DNA of 64,000 bases from Mesorhabditis belari (GCA_958450365.1 CAUEEP010000904.1:310001-374000); one strand, 5' to 3'; shown: positions 22,640 to 35,700, counted from the stretch's first letter. Notes: a model not told the origin generated them from the sequence alone. Numbers and translations are program-made.

Positions 22640-22760
22640 CTAGAGCGCGCTATTAGCAGCTATAAGGAGCTATAAGCAGCTATTGGCGCGCTATTAGCAG
22701 CTATTGACGCGCTATTAGCAGCTATTGACGCGCTATTAGCAGCTATTGACGCGCTATTAA
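22640..22760. repeat. 21-bp tandem repeat
   Basis: Five copies of GCGCTATTAGCAGCTATTG(A)C. Short and GC-richer than its surroundings. Confidence 0.88.
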
Positions 22761-23522
22761 GTGGAGAGCAACTACGGATCTCTGAAAAAGAACAGAAGTC
22801 TTCGAAGTTCACTTATTCAACTTTCCATCGTTCTTACAGCTATGAAAATTGATAAAGAACTTTTGACTTTTTACCCGGAAATATCTAAAACGCTTTTTAA
22901 GTCAAATTTCAATTTATTTTTAGTAAATTTTAAGTATAAAGTCAACTTTTCATTGAATATGTGATGGCCGGTAAATCAGAAACAAAAATTTACATTGCAA
23001 GCGGGCTTAGTGCAAATGCTTTGCAAGTGCAAGGTTTAGCGCAAGGTTTTGCAAGCGGACTTAGTGTAAATTGAGAAATTGAGCTCTAAAAGCGATCCAA
23101 CAAACTAGAATGACTAAAGAAATTAATGAATTCGGTGAAATTCGGTGAAATTATTCGTTTTCTACACCCTAGCTGAGTTTTTTTCCTTTATTATTTCCTT
23201 CTAGGTGGCCCTAGAAGGGTTCTTACTTCCCCGCCCCCCTCCTCCCAACTACACGCTTCCTACAAATTCACTAAATATTCCGGAGTTTATTTGTGGGTAC
23301 GAGTGAGAGGCATTCTTCTTTTTCCTCTTCCCGTTTTGATCGTCTCGAAATTGGATTCCATTACCCTCCCCACCCAAATCCTTTTCACTGCAACACACGC
23401 GTTGATCACACCAATTCTGGCTTTCGGTGTGACAAGATTCGAGACCAATTACCCATTCACTTTTTTGCCGTCTTCCTCGTCGCTTTCCTCGTCGATTTCC
23501 CCCGTTTTTCTTTCTCTAAACG
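22761..23522. other. Gene-free stretch, C-rich near 23220
   Basis: Contains GCAAGCGGGCTTAGTGCAAA repeated imperfectly at 22995-23070. 23220-23520 is pyrimidine-rich and could be a promoter for the exon at 23523. Confidence 0.35.
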
Positions 23523-23579
23523 ATGCGGGCACATCAAACGGTGCAACGCGTGAAATCATCGCAATATCGATTTCGAGCG
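23523..23579 (+). other. Possible upstream first exon (MRAHQTVQRV...)
   Basis: ATG and 19 codons, basic, ending FRA at a GTGAGT donor in phase 0. It could splice in frame to the K2P exon at 27955 as an alternative first exon, or belong to an unseen gene. The exon at 26728 is the better K2P start because it is closer. Confidence 0.25.
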
Positions 23580-23778
23580 GTGAGTTTTTGAAAAGATTTT
23601 ATGAGAGCGCATTGGAAATTGGTGTAATTAAGGCTCTGATCCGCTAAAGAGGACTTTAAAAGTTAAATGGAGCTTTTGAATACTCAGTACTCACGTACTC
23701 AGTAGAGTACTCATGCTTCGAAGAGTCCAGAGAAATTTGTCTAGAGAAAATCTGTGTTCACTTTTCCTTCTGTGTTCA

Positions 23779-24350
23779 TTAGGTTGTTCGGATATAAACA
23801 AGCGTTGCTAAACTTTTTGTTATGAGAGAAGCTTTTAAAACATATCTTTCTGTATTTAAAAGTACGTTATCTCGCGCATATTTGGGACCAGGAGAACGGC
23901 GAAATCCGACCGTGAAACCGGACATTCATGGGAAAAAGGTCATGCTCTCAGTATGGTGGAATAACAAGGTCCTTGTGTATTTCGAGCTTTTGCAAACCGG
24001 CCAAACAGTCACATCCGACCTCTACAAACAGCAACTTGATCGGGTCAACGAAGTTCTCATTCGTCAAGGAGTAGACACATCAAAGATAAAATTCATCCAT
24101 TACAACGCTAGACCTCACGTTGCAAAGATGACTCAGCAAAAACTGGAGAATCTAGGATGGGAGGTTTTACCACATCCGCCGTATGCTCCCGATTTGGCTC
24201 CCTCAGATTACCATTGATTCCGGTCGATTCAAAACTTTTTGGTAATCAATTGGAGCTATTCACTTTATTCATTCTACCAATGGAATCCCTTTTAACAAAC
24301 CAATGGACTTTAAGGAACTTGTTTAACTCACAATCCGCTATCAAATAACA
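23779..24350 (+). pseudogene. Mariner transposase, N-terminally deleted
   Basis: Begins at a mariner terminus TTAGGTTGTTCGGATATAAA. The frame 23822-24217 is a clear mariner transposase: YLGPGERRNPTVKPD, GKKVMLSVWWNNKVLVYFEL, SDLYKQQLDRVNEVL, then the second catalytic motif as HYNARPHVAK and the third as HPPYAPDLAPSDYH, giving the D34D spacing. The first half, including the DNA-binding domain and the first Asp, is absent. The second Asp is Tyr (normally HDNARPHVA). A stop follows the third motif, and FRSIQNFL continues in another frame. Certainly inactive. Confidence 0.9.
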
Positions 24351-24357
24351 ACATAAA

Positions 24358-24840
24358 TCAATCTAAACAACTCCAAAAACAACAATGACAACTTGTATTC
24401 GATCTTTGACTTTGACTTTGACTAACAAGATCCAGCACTTCTAAATCTACTTTAAACTGCTCAAAGTTCAAAGCATCATTCACCGTTTCCTCCGGAAAGA
24501 AAACGTATGGCTTTGTGTTCGTTTCCATTCGCAATCTCTGTTCGTCTCCAAGATCTTTTCCCTTTCTTCCTTTTCCCTTTCTTCTTCTTCTTCTTCTTTT
24601 TTTGCCTTTCAAATGGTCAATGTCTTTTATCCAATTGCTTCAGACACCACACACAACCAGAACATTTCCCTTGAAGAGATTTTTCTGAGAGATTTCTTCC
24701 AATTCGCAGCGACACTTAAGGCTGAATTTATTTCTTTGGCCACGGCCAATAAATCGGCCGCATTTTCATGGCGATTTTCAGCTCGGCAAACGTTTCCGCG
24801 TTTAACTCTGTGAGTTTTGAAAAGAAGGGGACTTTTTGGA
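24358..24840 (-). other. Minus-strand open segments of unknown origin
   Basis: Two open stretches. 24358-24612 begins with a (Lys/Arg)-rich run from a CTT microsatellite and continues METNTKPYVFFPEETVNDAL. About 24640-24830 reads ENAADLLAVAKEINSALSV. Both look protein-like, but I find no good splice sites joining them and no family I can defend. Confidence 0.25.
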
Positions 24841-25787
24841 TAAGTGTTGATTGATTTAAAAGGTTAAAAATTGGTTTAAAAGCTAAAGTTGGCTAAGTCT
24901 TAGCTTAGCTAAGAATTTAGCTACTTGTTAGCTAAAAATCTTGTTACGATAACGAATCGTAACAGTTCTTAAACTCGTTTAACTCAATGACGAAAGTTAG
25001 GGGATTTTTGAGTACTTTTGGCCTACAATATAAACGAGATTGCAAGGGACTAGATTATTACTTTCGTTGAGTTAAAAACCGGTTACAAGAGTGCTTTAAA
25101 GTTAGTTTATTCGGGCACAATTTAGGCAATCATTTATGTTTTATAGTTTTCGCCATTGAAAACACTTTGCTTTTTATTTTTAAGAACACTAATCTACAAT
25201 CAAATTTAAAAAACTAAATTCAAATGGCGACGCTGTTAAATGTGTCGACTTTTGCAATGTTTTTGCAAGGAAAAGCAATGTTTTTTCTACCACTGTACAT
25301 AGTGTTACTCTTAATGCATTTTTTTTTGGCTTTTTAAGATAATACATCAACTTAAGCTGAAAAACAAGAATTAATCATAAAATCTTAAATAATTTTACAT
25401 AGAATAGAAGAACCTTAACACTTTTTAATGACTTTGACAACCCTAGCCGAGCAGTACAAAAAATGCTATGCGGCAGGATGCAGGAAAAACAGAAAAAAAA
25501 AAACTCGGTAACTCCTTGTTGTCCGGTTTGAAATATCAGTTTTTGTTTAAACGTTGCTCTTTCTCCTTCGACATATCTAGCTTCAAAAATTGATCTCTTA
25601 GAAATCCCTTTTGCCTCAAAAACTAGCCAAATTTTTGAGGATTATCATCGTCGTGAGCTTTCTAGAAACGCACACTCTCTGGCTGACTTCATTTCTATTC
25701 TTTTTGATAAAAATACTAACGATAACAAGAAAAATAACGATTTCTTACGTCAGAAATTGTTTTTTTCCGTATTTTTAACTACAAAGT
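24841..25787. other. Gene-free stretch
   Basis: AT-rich; local repeats of TTAGCTAAG (24885-24945). Nothing else recognised. Confidence 0.45.
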
Positions 25788-26382
25788 ACTAGACTTGTAA
25801 CGAAAACATCTGTCAGTCCTTTTCCCGTTTGCAACTTAAGGTTTTTCGTCTTTTTCTCAGCGTCAACCCTTTCATTTTGTTTATTTTGACTATTATTTGA
25901 TGCAGAATAAAATTGCGCGTTGAGTGATACCAAAACCAACTCAAAATATGATATCCATGCAAAGTTATGAGGCAAAAGGTTAAGTCCCGCCCATAATAGG
26001 CGAGGTTTAGGTTTTTAGCCAATAACTATGCATGAATATTATATTTTGAGTTGTTTTTGGTATCATTCAACGCGCAATTTAATTCTGCATCGAATGATAG
26101 TCAATATAGTCAAGGGCTATTGCTGAGAGAAACCCTAAATTGCCAACGGCAAAAGGTTAAGTCCTGCCCATTATGGACTTAACTTTTTGCCTTATAACTT
26201 TGCACGGATATCATATTTTGCGTCGGTTTTGGTATCATTCAACGCGCAATTTTATTCTCCATCGAATGATAGTCAAAATAATCAAAATAGAAGGGTTGGT
26301 GCTAAGAAAAAAACGAAAAACCTTAGATTGCTGACGGGAAAAAGGACTGACAGATGTTTTCACTACAAGTCTACAAAGTACA
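25788..26382. mobile_element. Long fold-back element (family I)
   Basis: Arms of about 190-210 bp. Left starts TAGACTTGTAACGAAAACAT, right ends ATGTTTTCACTACAAGTCTA. Both arms include GGTATCATTCAACGCGCAAT-type sequence and AAGGTTAAGTCC. A third partial copy of the arm lies in the middle (26040-26200). No coding sequence. Confidence 0.78.
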
Positions 26383-26727
26383 CCCCATTTCTACTGCAAA
26401 TTGTTTGTTCTTTGATGAACAAAAGTTGCGAGAGTGATGAAGAGCTACCAGTCAATTCTCTACTTTTCCAAACTTTTCCACGCCACGGGGTTCAGCTGTG
26501 TGCCAATTTGGGAAGTCGGGGAAAGAAGCCGCGGGGAAATTTTGTTTTGTGTGAGTGTGGGTGTGTGGATGAAGCCAACTCGTGCCCCTTTCTCTCACTG
26601 ACCGACCACTCGACTTCCACCCACAACACCGACTGAAACTACTTGTTTGTCGATTTGAATCGTCGAATCGACGATTTGATTCCGTGATGTCGATTAATTC
26701 ATTTTGATTGTTTTTTTTTGCTTCTGA

Positions 26728-29700
26728 ATGGAAAATTTCTACCTCCGAGGCGTTCAAGCTAGGCGAGCACAACAGGCTCGAGCGGCCAGGGCGGCCAAAG
26801 TCAAAGAGACGAATTTTCAGGTGTCCAGATCTGAAAATTTTCGACTTTGCATTGAGAATTTAAAGCTTATATAAGTATTTTCTTTATTCAATTCTCTAAT
26901 TGCTGATCTTTACATAGATTTTTGGTTACTAGTATACATTTCGAGTGTCTCCTCTCCTTGCTCCCCAAGTGTTCCCCTAGGAGGAGACTTTTTTTTGCTG
27001 TTCTGCTCTTGCTGTTCTGCTGGTATGCTTCATCATATCACCAAAACTATTCTGCATTCATTCAAATGAGTTGTCAGAACTTATTTTACAATTGTAGTAT
27101 TGGATTGGTGAATTGAAAACTGCGGGCTATTGTCATATGTGACAGTTTGAGCACTTTCTTCAAAAGAAACCCATTTTGGTGTCAATGGAAAAGTTGTAGA
27201 GAATCAAAAATCAAGCTTATATCCAAATTTTCAGAACGATTCAAAAACTGGTTTTCAAGAAATGCAAAATTTACGAATTTTCACAAAAGTTGCAACAAAA
27301 CTTGCATTTTAAGCGAAACTACTAAGTGTATCTTTTTAGAAATTTGGCTATAAGCCTCATTTTTGATTCTCTACAACTTTTCTATTGACACCAAAATGGG
27401 TTTCTTTTGAAGAAAGTGCTCAAACGGGGATCTCCAGTCTCCATCTCCAGTCCTCGAGTTTTGAGTCTCACACTTGTCTCACACACAAACCAAAATCCTA
27501 CTACGAAAGAGGAATCCGCACAATGCCTGTAAAATGGGCAGAAGTCGTCAATAATAATGGAAATTATTTGGAATGAATTGATGGTTTTATGTTGAATAAA
27601 TTATAGTTCAAAGTCCCGCAGTTTTCAATTCACCAACCCAATAGATCATCAGATTCATTAAATTATTAGTTTTAAGAAATAAACTGATGACTAAATCAGT
27701 CGAAAGTCGAAAAGTTATGGGTAAAAAGCGTCGAAAACACTTGGGGGGCACTTGGAGATGGGACTTGGAGGACTTGGAGGATTTGGGGAGCAGAGGGGGT
27801 GGGGGACACTCGAAATCTATCGTTACTAGTAATCTGAAAGGCAACACTGCATGGGTCACTAATTAATTGAGCTGATATTTTAAATGTGAAGTTTTATTAG
27901 GGATATAATTATGAATGTCATCCAACCGCTTTTAAAGAAAAACCCCAATTTCAGAGAGCCAAGCCCTTCACCCTCCACTGTTCTCTTCTTCTCCTTGTTC
28001 TTTGTTATGCTTTTGCTGGTGGAATGATCTTCAATCGATTGGAAGCTGATGCATTAAAGTTTTTGTGCTCAAATTTTCTAATTATTCCAAAATTTTAGAG
28101 AACATCAAGACAAGGAGCTAATGACAAAGATTGATTGCATCAAAAAGGTTAGACGAGTCGTATCGACGAGTCTTAAACGACATTAGAACGACAATGACTT
28201 AATTTTAGAAACTCTCGCTGATCGAGCATCTTCCTCATAAAGACAAGCGAGCGATCAACGCAACTGCTTATCGATTATCGCCTTGTTTCACCCCGGAGAA
28301 AGATGAGCGCTCGGAGTGGAGTTTTGTGACGGCCACTTTGTATGGATTTGGAATTGTGACGACTTTGGGTGAGTCCAAAAACATTGATTTCGGTTTTGAA
28401 CGAATTAGATTCGATTAGATGAGTAAAATTAGGTCAATGAGTTACCTGGAGACCAGGCTATACCATTTCTCTTCATTGCAATCTCAATGAAGATCAATGA
28501 AGGATAACATCAATGTAACATAACTGACAATGAAATAGAAGTGTACGGTACGAATACATTTGTACTGTTTTTAGCTATTGCAATACTTGTACTAGCAATT
28601 GTGCGCACAAAGAACACTAGTCAGCACTTCCTGAAAAAAAGCAAAAGAAAAATTCAAAGCTGGGGTGGAACTTGTGCGGTCTCGCTCTGGAAACGGACGC
28701 TGTACCACTCGGTCACGGCTGCACCGAGCTGGTGCTTGCAAGGAAGCCCTTAAGATCTAAATGACCACCTTTTCAGAGTCCTAAAAAACTTTAAACGCTT
28801 ATAACTCCTGCAGATTGTCATTTAGCAAAAACGGAATCTATATTCGGAATCAGCATAAAATTCTGCGCCAAATGGTATAGGTCGCTTAGCATTTGGCTCA
28901 GCCAGTTGACCCTTCCTTGACAAGTCAGTTCACCAACGCCGTTCGATTCGGGATCGATTAGACCTTCTAGAGTCGAGGACTTTTTCGATTCCTTCAAAAG
29001 GCCTCAAAAGAAGGCTTCAAAAGGCAGTAAGATGTCGGCCGGTGGCGTAGTGGATAAGAGGATACAGAGCGAGCGATTGGCTTTTTGCTTGGGTTCAATT
29101 CCTCCCTTGACTAAAATTTTTGAATTTTTTAGAATTCGCATTGCTCCTTGATCTTTAATGAAAGGAATTGAGCCCAAGCTAAATATCGATAGCTTCCTTT
29201 GCATACCGCTCTCTTATCCACTAGGCCATCAGCCTGATATTTGACTGGCTAGTAAAAAGCCTTTTAAAGGAATCCCAAAACTTCTCGGCCAAATATCTTG
29301 AGTTCGCGTGGATGTTAGCAGCTAGTTTTTACGGCATAGTGATCAGCGTGGTTGACTCTATAAGGTCTAATCAGTTCAGAGTCGATCACGAGCTGACATC
29401 ATTCCTTTATGAGTTAAATCAGAGTCAATCTATGTTTTGCAAAGTTTTCAGGCTACAATCGAATAGCCCCAATCACTCAAGCGGGTCGAATTTTCTGCAT
29501 CGCTTACGGGATTTGCGGGATTCCGATTACGATGATCATCATCGCTAATGTCGGTCAATATCTCAATCAATTTGCCGGTGATTCAAGAAGAATGGTGAGT
29601 CATTCAAACTTTGAAGATTTCAAGAATTTGAAGAAGAAACTTGAACCGGAATTAGAAATCGAAATTAGAACTCGAAATTAGAACTCGAAATTAGAAATTC

Positions 29701-32700
29701 AAAAGCTAGTGCAGCTCAAGTCGATTTTCTACAATTTAAGCTCGAAGATTTAAGCTCGAAGAGTATCGACAACGGCGCAGAATGTCAAAGGCTTCGTTGA
29801 GTGGTGAAGAATATAAAGAATCTTCAATTCAAGTAGGTTTTCAAGTATTTAAGTATTTACCGTAAATAGTACAGTATTTACTATTACAATAGGACCCCAC
29901 CGCCCTCGTACAGTCGCGTAGTCGCGTAGTCGCGTAGTTTTTAGTATTTCATTTTTTTTCAAAGCGCTCGTACTTTCAAAAAATACGTCTTTGGTATCAA
30001 AAAATAGCTGAAATTCAGGGCTATTTTTTGATACCTAAGCGCGCATTGTAGCATAAACCAGTGTCGAGAAAAACGGGCTAGACTACGCAACGCTCCGCAC
30101 CGTCATTATAGGGAAGCGTAGTCGCAAAAGTTTTTTAGTATTTCATTTTTTTTTCAAAGCGCCCGTACTTTCAAAAGATTCGTTTTTGGTATCAAAAAAT
30201 AGCCCTGAATTTCAGCTATTTTTTGATACCTTTGCGCGCATTGTAGCATAAACCAGTGTCGAGAAAGACTCGTTCAAAGCTAGACTACGCAACACTCCGC
30301 ACCGTCATTATGGGGGTGGGGTACTATTACAGTATTTACGGTAAGTATTTAAGTATTCAGGTAATTGAATACAACCAATTCAGGTGACCTCGCTAGTTCT
30401 GTTAATTGTCTTCTTGTTATATGTGGCTCTTGGAGCTCTGTTGTTGCCAGCTTTGAATGGCCAGGTGAGTCATTACAGGACTTGCTATCACACTTTGGAG
30501 AGTTAAATCTTTGAGATTTTTAGCTCAGTTATTCAGATTTTCGAAATTTGCCTCAAGATTTTCAAAATCTGACTTAAAACTAGCCCAATTACAGGTCGAT
30601 TTCCTAAACGGGCTTTACTACAATTTTCTGTGTTTGACCGCGATCGATTTCGGGCAACTCGTCCCATCAAAGTCGGTTCTAATGTTATAAATGTTATAAA
30701 AATGTTTTAAAAATGTTATAAAACAATTTTCAGATATTTATTAATGCTACAATACACCAAAAAAACCAAAAGCAAAGTGATTCAAAGAGTCTTTTCAGAG
30801 TGGTATTTCTCCCAATCACTTTCCTCTACGTTTGTCTAGGACTTGCTATCACAACCATTGCTATTGGTAAGTCGAAATTTCTAGATCTATTGCTAGATCT
30901 ATTTCTAGGTCTATTTCTATTGGGTTGGGGACTATGACTCGGCGCCAAACTTTAAAGGGACTTTTTGCACACATAAAGCCTTCTTTAAATATACGTTTGG
31001 TTTCATCAAAAGGATCCACTATTTCTCTACAAAATGACTTTTGAGAGATTCCACAAAGCTTTTCTTTCGTGGAGCTTATGGACTCCCAAACACAGCTAGT
31101 CAAAATGGCAAAGAGCCCGACTCATCATTTGAACAGTTTCTTTCACATAAACCTTCTTTGGTGTTTATATAAAAAAGATAGAGCACATTCAATTACTTAA
31201 GTTGCCAAATTTGCAGGAAGATCCCACCAATTGTTTTTTCTAGATGACAGTTTGTAGTTTTTGTGAAAAAATGGCTTTTTCTTGAGCGGAGGCGCTGTTT
31301 GAATTTTCTTTTAAATGTCATTTTGTAGAGAATTAGTTAACCATTCTACTGATATCAAACGCATATTATTTGACGAAGTCGAATAGAAGTTTTAGACATT
31401 TTTTTGATTTTCGGCGCCGAGTCATAGTCCCCAACCCAATAGATTTAGTTCTAGATCTATTGCTAGATCTATTTCTGGATCTAGTTCTATATCTAGTTCT
31501 AAATCTATTTCTAGATCTATTTCTAGATCTATTTCTAGATCTATTTCTAGATCTATTTCTAGATCCATTTCTAGGTCTATTTTTCGGTCTATTTCTAGAT
31601 CTAGTCCTATTTCTATTCAAATTTCTAGATCTATTAGATCATCAGCATCAATTCTATGATCAATTTTCAGATATTGGCTCGGAGTACATGAAAAAGTTGC
31701 ATTATCTTGGGAAAAAGATGAAAGACGCCGCGCAGACAAAGATCTGGTTTGGTGGAAAGGCGTCAGTTTTCATTTTCAAATTTCCGTTTACAATTTGTAG
31801 AAAGCTTATCCAAAAATTCTATAATTTCAATTTTTAAACTTCTCTTCGTTTTCAGAATGAAAGTGAAAGATTTGCTGCACGCGGTCGGCAAAAAATGTGG
31901 CATCGATCCGTCAGCGATCGATGCTTTGGATTTGGAGAATGTTGTTGAGCGAACTATTGCTATTGCGGTGAAAATTTTTGTGCAATTGATTTGAATTTTT
32001 CAATTTTTGAGTTTCATTGAAACTATAAAATTGAAGCGAAAATGAAAATAAAATCAAAAAATGAAAAGCAAAATATTTCTGGAGGTATGGGGAATTGAAC
32101 CCCAGACCTCTCGCATGCTAAGCGAGCGCTCTACCACTGAGCTATACCCCCATGATGTCTTGGGGGGATTTGCAGTGAACATATCAACACTTTCCCCTCA
32201 ATTGACACCATTTTCGATCCAGCCAATTGACAATGGCATATTTGGATGCGAGATTTCCCCTCTTTTCTTTACCACAAAGCCACCTGGGGGTATAGCTCAG
32301 TGGTAGAGCGCTCGCTTAGCATGCGAGAGGTCTGGGGTTCAATTCCCCATACCTCCAGAAATATTTTGCTTTTTGGGAAATTATTTAATGACTGATTAGC
32401 AATCTTTTTATCGTGCAAATACAGATAAAAAGAGCCTGAGCTGAGCCTGAAGAGCCTTAGCTGAGCCTGAAGAGCCTGAGATGAGCCTGAATAAAGCATT
32501 TTTACAGCAAAATTATTGCAGGAAGGCAAAGAACCACCACCGGATATTAATGAGGATGAGGAGGAGCCACCAATTGAGCCAGAACCGAGAAGTGAACCAA
32601 TGAGTCCTGAGAGTCCAGAGCAAGAAGAAGCCCCGCTATTGACGAATCAAACGACTCCAAAGAAAACACCAAAGACTTCAATATGTAGCCAGTGAGTTGA

Positions 32701-35700
32701 GCTGTAGTTGGTTGAGTTTGGTTGAGCTGTAGTTGCTTACCAAAGCAATAGTGAAGTTTTATCGCTTTACAATAACTTTTCCATTGGTTTTTTGTAGAAG
32801 CCTAGATCATTTTTATCAAGAATAGTAATCTTAATCAGATAAATTGCAATTTCAACCTTTTCAGAGCTCCTTCACTGATCGAACCGGATCTGATAATCCG
32901 AAATCCGACATTTCAATCTCTATCGAACGATTTGTATATTTGTTCTCCTGTAGAAGAGGTAGACATCGAATTTAATTTCTAAAGCATTTGCAAAAGTCAA
33001 AAGATTTTAGACTCAACCCTCTTTTCCCGAATCGATTCGCTTAGAAATGCCGGAGGATTTCGATGATGACGGAGAGCTTGAAGAGGATAATCACAATATT
33101 CAGGTACTCAAATCTCTCGAATTTTCAAGCATTTCTAGAATCTCTCCACACTGAGACCAAAGACTTTACGCCTACAAGCTAAAGTTTTCTACAATGTAAA
33201 GAGTTTTATTTTTGAGTTTTTTGTTTTTTTTTTGTTTTGCTTGGCGTTTTTGTTTCAACTTTTAATATGCAAAATATCGAGCACTGGCAAAGATATGTTT
33301 ATGTTTTAAATGGCTTATGATTAGCTGATAAAAAGCTGATTTATGATCAGCTAATAAAAATAACAATAAGAATTAGATAATGAAACCGCCGGATATCATG
33401 GATGAAGTTGAATTGCAACATGTGACAATCGAAATCCCAGATGAAGAGCCGAAACGGCGACGGAGTCGAGTGAGGGAAAGTTTTGATGAAGATAGAGGTG
33501 AGTTGGAAAGATTGGCAATTGAGTTTTACGATTACTTGATGATATTACAAGGCACTTATTGTTGGGTATGCTATTTTAAAAATTAATGCGCTTTTTTATG
33601 GGATTTGGGTTGGGAATCAACCAAAATATTACAGGATGATCAAAAAGTTTCCGCACACTTGTAAATGATTAATTTTCTAAATGAAAACTAAAACAAAGTT
33701 TCCCTTGTTTTCTGGTATTTTGAAGCTGAAATTTTGATGAACATTTCTATAAGAAAATCACTCGGATCAGATATTCTAGCCTTTTCAAGAAGCCTTGCAA
33801 TGCGGCCATTGCCATAAGAACCCCAATTCGAGGCAAATCGCCCATGAGACAACACAGATGTAGTGATTATTGGTGGTTGAGATTGGAGATATCGAGGAAA
33901 GCCAAGATGACAAATATGTATTCGAGCATTTTGAGAAAAATGTGAAGATGTCGAAAGATGGAAGAGTTGTCGTTGCTCTACCATTTCGAGAAGGAGCTCA
34001 AGGAGAACTAGGGACAAATTTTTGATTCCATCTTGGTCACAACAAGGTAAGGGACCACGTAGGACCGTCCTTTTGGAGGTTCTCTCACCTCTTCCACAAT
34101 TTCGATCTTTTCTTGTTGCTCGATTGATTCTGTGATTGCTTTCCACAGACTCGGATTCTTGCTTGCTGAATCCCACAAGATGTGAAGCCTTTTTAAAGCA
34201 ACTCGAAAATTTGTCCCTAGTTCTCCTTGAGCTCCTTCTCGAAATGGTAGAGCAACGACAACTCTTCCATCTTTCGACATCTTCACATTTTTCTCAAAAT
34301 GCTCAAATACATATTTGTCGTCTTGGCTTTCCTCGATATCTGCACTGATGCCATTTTACTCGGAATTGGCATCAGTGCAGATATCGAGGAACGACTCCAC
34401 AGCACACCTCGGCAGATCATTCACATTGCTTTTATATAGAACTTTGGCGTTGGCCTCGTCTTGCACACAATGGAATTGAACGGATAGCGACGCATATTAA
34501 ATTTCGCACAATAGGCGTTCGCCCACAAAGGTGTCTGGCTGGGATCTCGATCACGAGATCGTCACGACAACAGAGTTTCGCATGTTTTTCAAGACTACTT
34601 TACGTTTCTATTTTGATGAGGGATTTCATTCGTTTAAAATAACAATTTAACTGTTACTTGAAGCAAAAGTGTAAATTTAAAAAGGCTTTTTGAAGGATTT
34701 ATTTATTGAAAACAGGTTCAAATAGGTGAGCGCCATGACAGTTTACCTCTAGCGCACTACAATGTCTTTTTGGAGAGCTAGGTGGCTCTGATCAGGATCG
34801 TTTAGGTGCAGAAATGCTCCCCAGAATTTCAGTTTTAAAATACTCTATAGTAAGTCCAAATTCGATCTGGGCTTTAGCTGAAAAATCGAGCTGTCTTTGT
34901 AATAAAGTGTGTGGAAGCTTTTTGATCACCTTGTTCAAGGCAGTAGTTGAACTTCTGATTGGGGAAACAGCTGGATAAAATCATTTTCTTGAACAATCAT
35001 TTTCTTCAAAAATCATTCATCAGCATTCTCTTTTTTTTAGTTCCCCGAAAGTTCCGCGAAAAAAAACTCGTTTATGCGACCGATGCGAAGAAGTTGTACG
35101 AAACATATCAAGAGGTAAGGCTATCAAAGTTGAAATCTGTTCTTGAACAACTAGAAGATCTTTTGTGATCTTTAGATCAGCAATTTCATAGGCAAACTTT
35201 GTACAAATAGGCCTGTTAACGGTCCACAAAACGATTCATACCATAGCTTAAACTTTATCGATACCGATACCGGCCATACCTAGGGTAATTTGTTAACTTT
35301 TAAAGTACTCATTGCAGTAAACCTTATAGTTAGTGAACTTTCACCTTATAGTACTCATTGCAGTAAACCTTATAGTTAGTGAGCTTTCACCTTATAGTAC
35401 TCGTTGCAGTAAACCTTATAGTTAATGAGCTTTCACCTTATAGTACTCATTGCAGTAAACCTTATAGTTAATGAGCTTTCACCTTATAGTACTCATTGCA
35501 GTAAAGCAATTTAGTTAATGAGCTTTCATATTATAGTTAATGAACTTTCTATCCCTCAAGAAAGCAGATTTTGTGTAAACCTAATCATTTCATGACAATT
35601 TCAGGAATGGGGACGACTCGAGCGATTGTCGGCTCGCCTTGGTCCCCGTAGAAAGTCAGTGTTGGCGTTGGCCTCATCCCCCACGAGACAGGACAGTTAC

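Larger units (their letters stand above)
28838..29410. mobile_element. Fold-back element with paired tRNA-like units
   Basis: Right arm 29310-29410 (complement reads AAAGGAATGATGTC, TTATAGAGTC, GCTGATCA, TAAAAACTAGCTGC) shares ordered motifs with the elements at 54464 and 63067. The left side carries TCGGAATCAGCATAAAATTC. Two tRNA-like sequences lie inside, facing each other. In intron 4 of the K2P gene. Confidence 0.55.

Noticed and set aside
24358..24840. Idea that the minus-strand segments belong to a hexamerin/hemocyanin-like protein
   Set aside because: Resemblance was limited to a few helical residues, no splice sites fit, and the family is not expected in nematodes.
26760..26800. GGCC-AGGGC-GGCC next to CTCGAG, as a possible cloning-adaptor contaminant
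   Set aside because: It reads as a natural Arg/Ala-rich coding stretch in the first K2P exon and has ordinary flanks.
30865..31837. Overlapping Arg/Asn/Ser and Leu/Asp repeat frames
   Set aside because: They come from the 12-bp CTAGATCTATTT array around element H.
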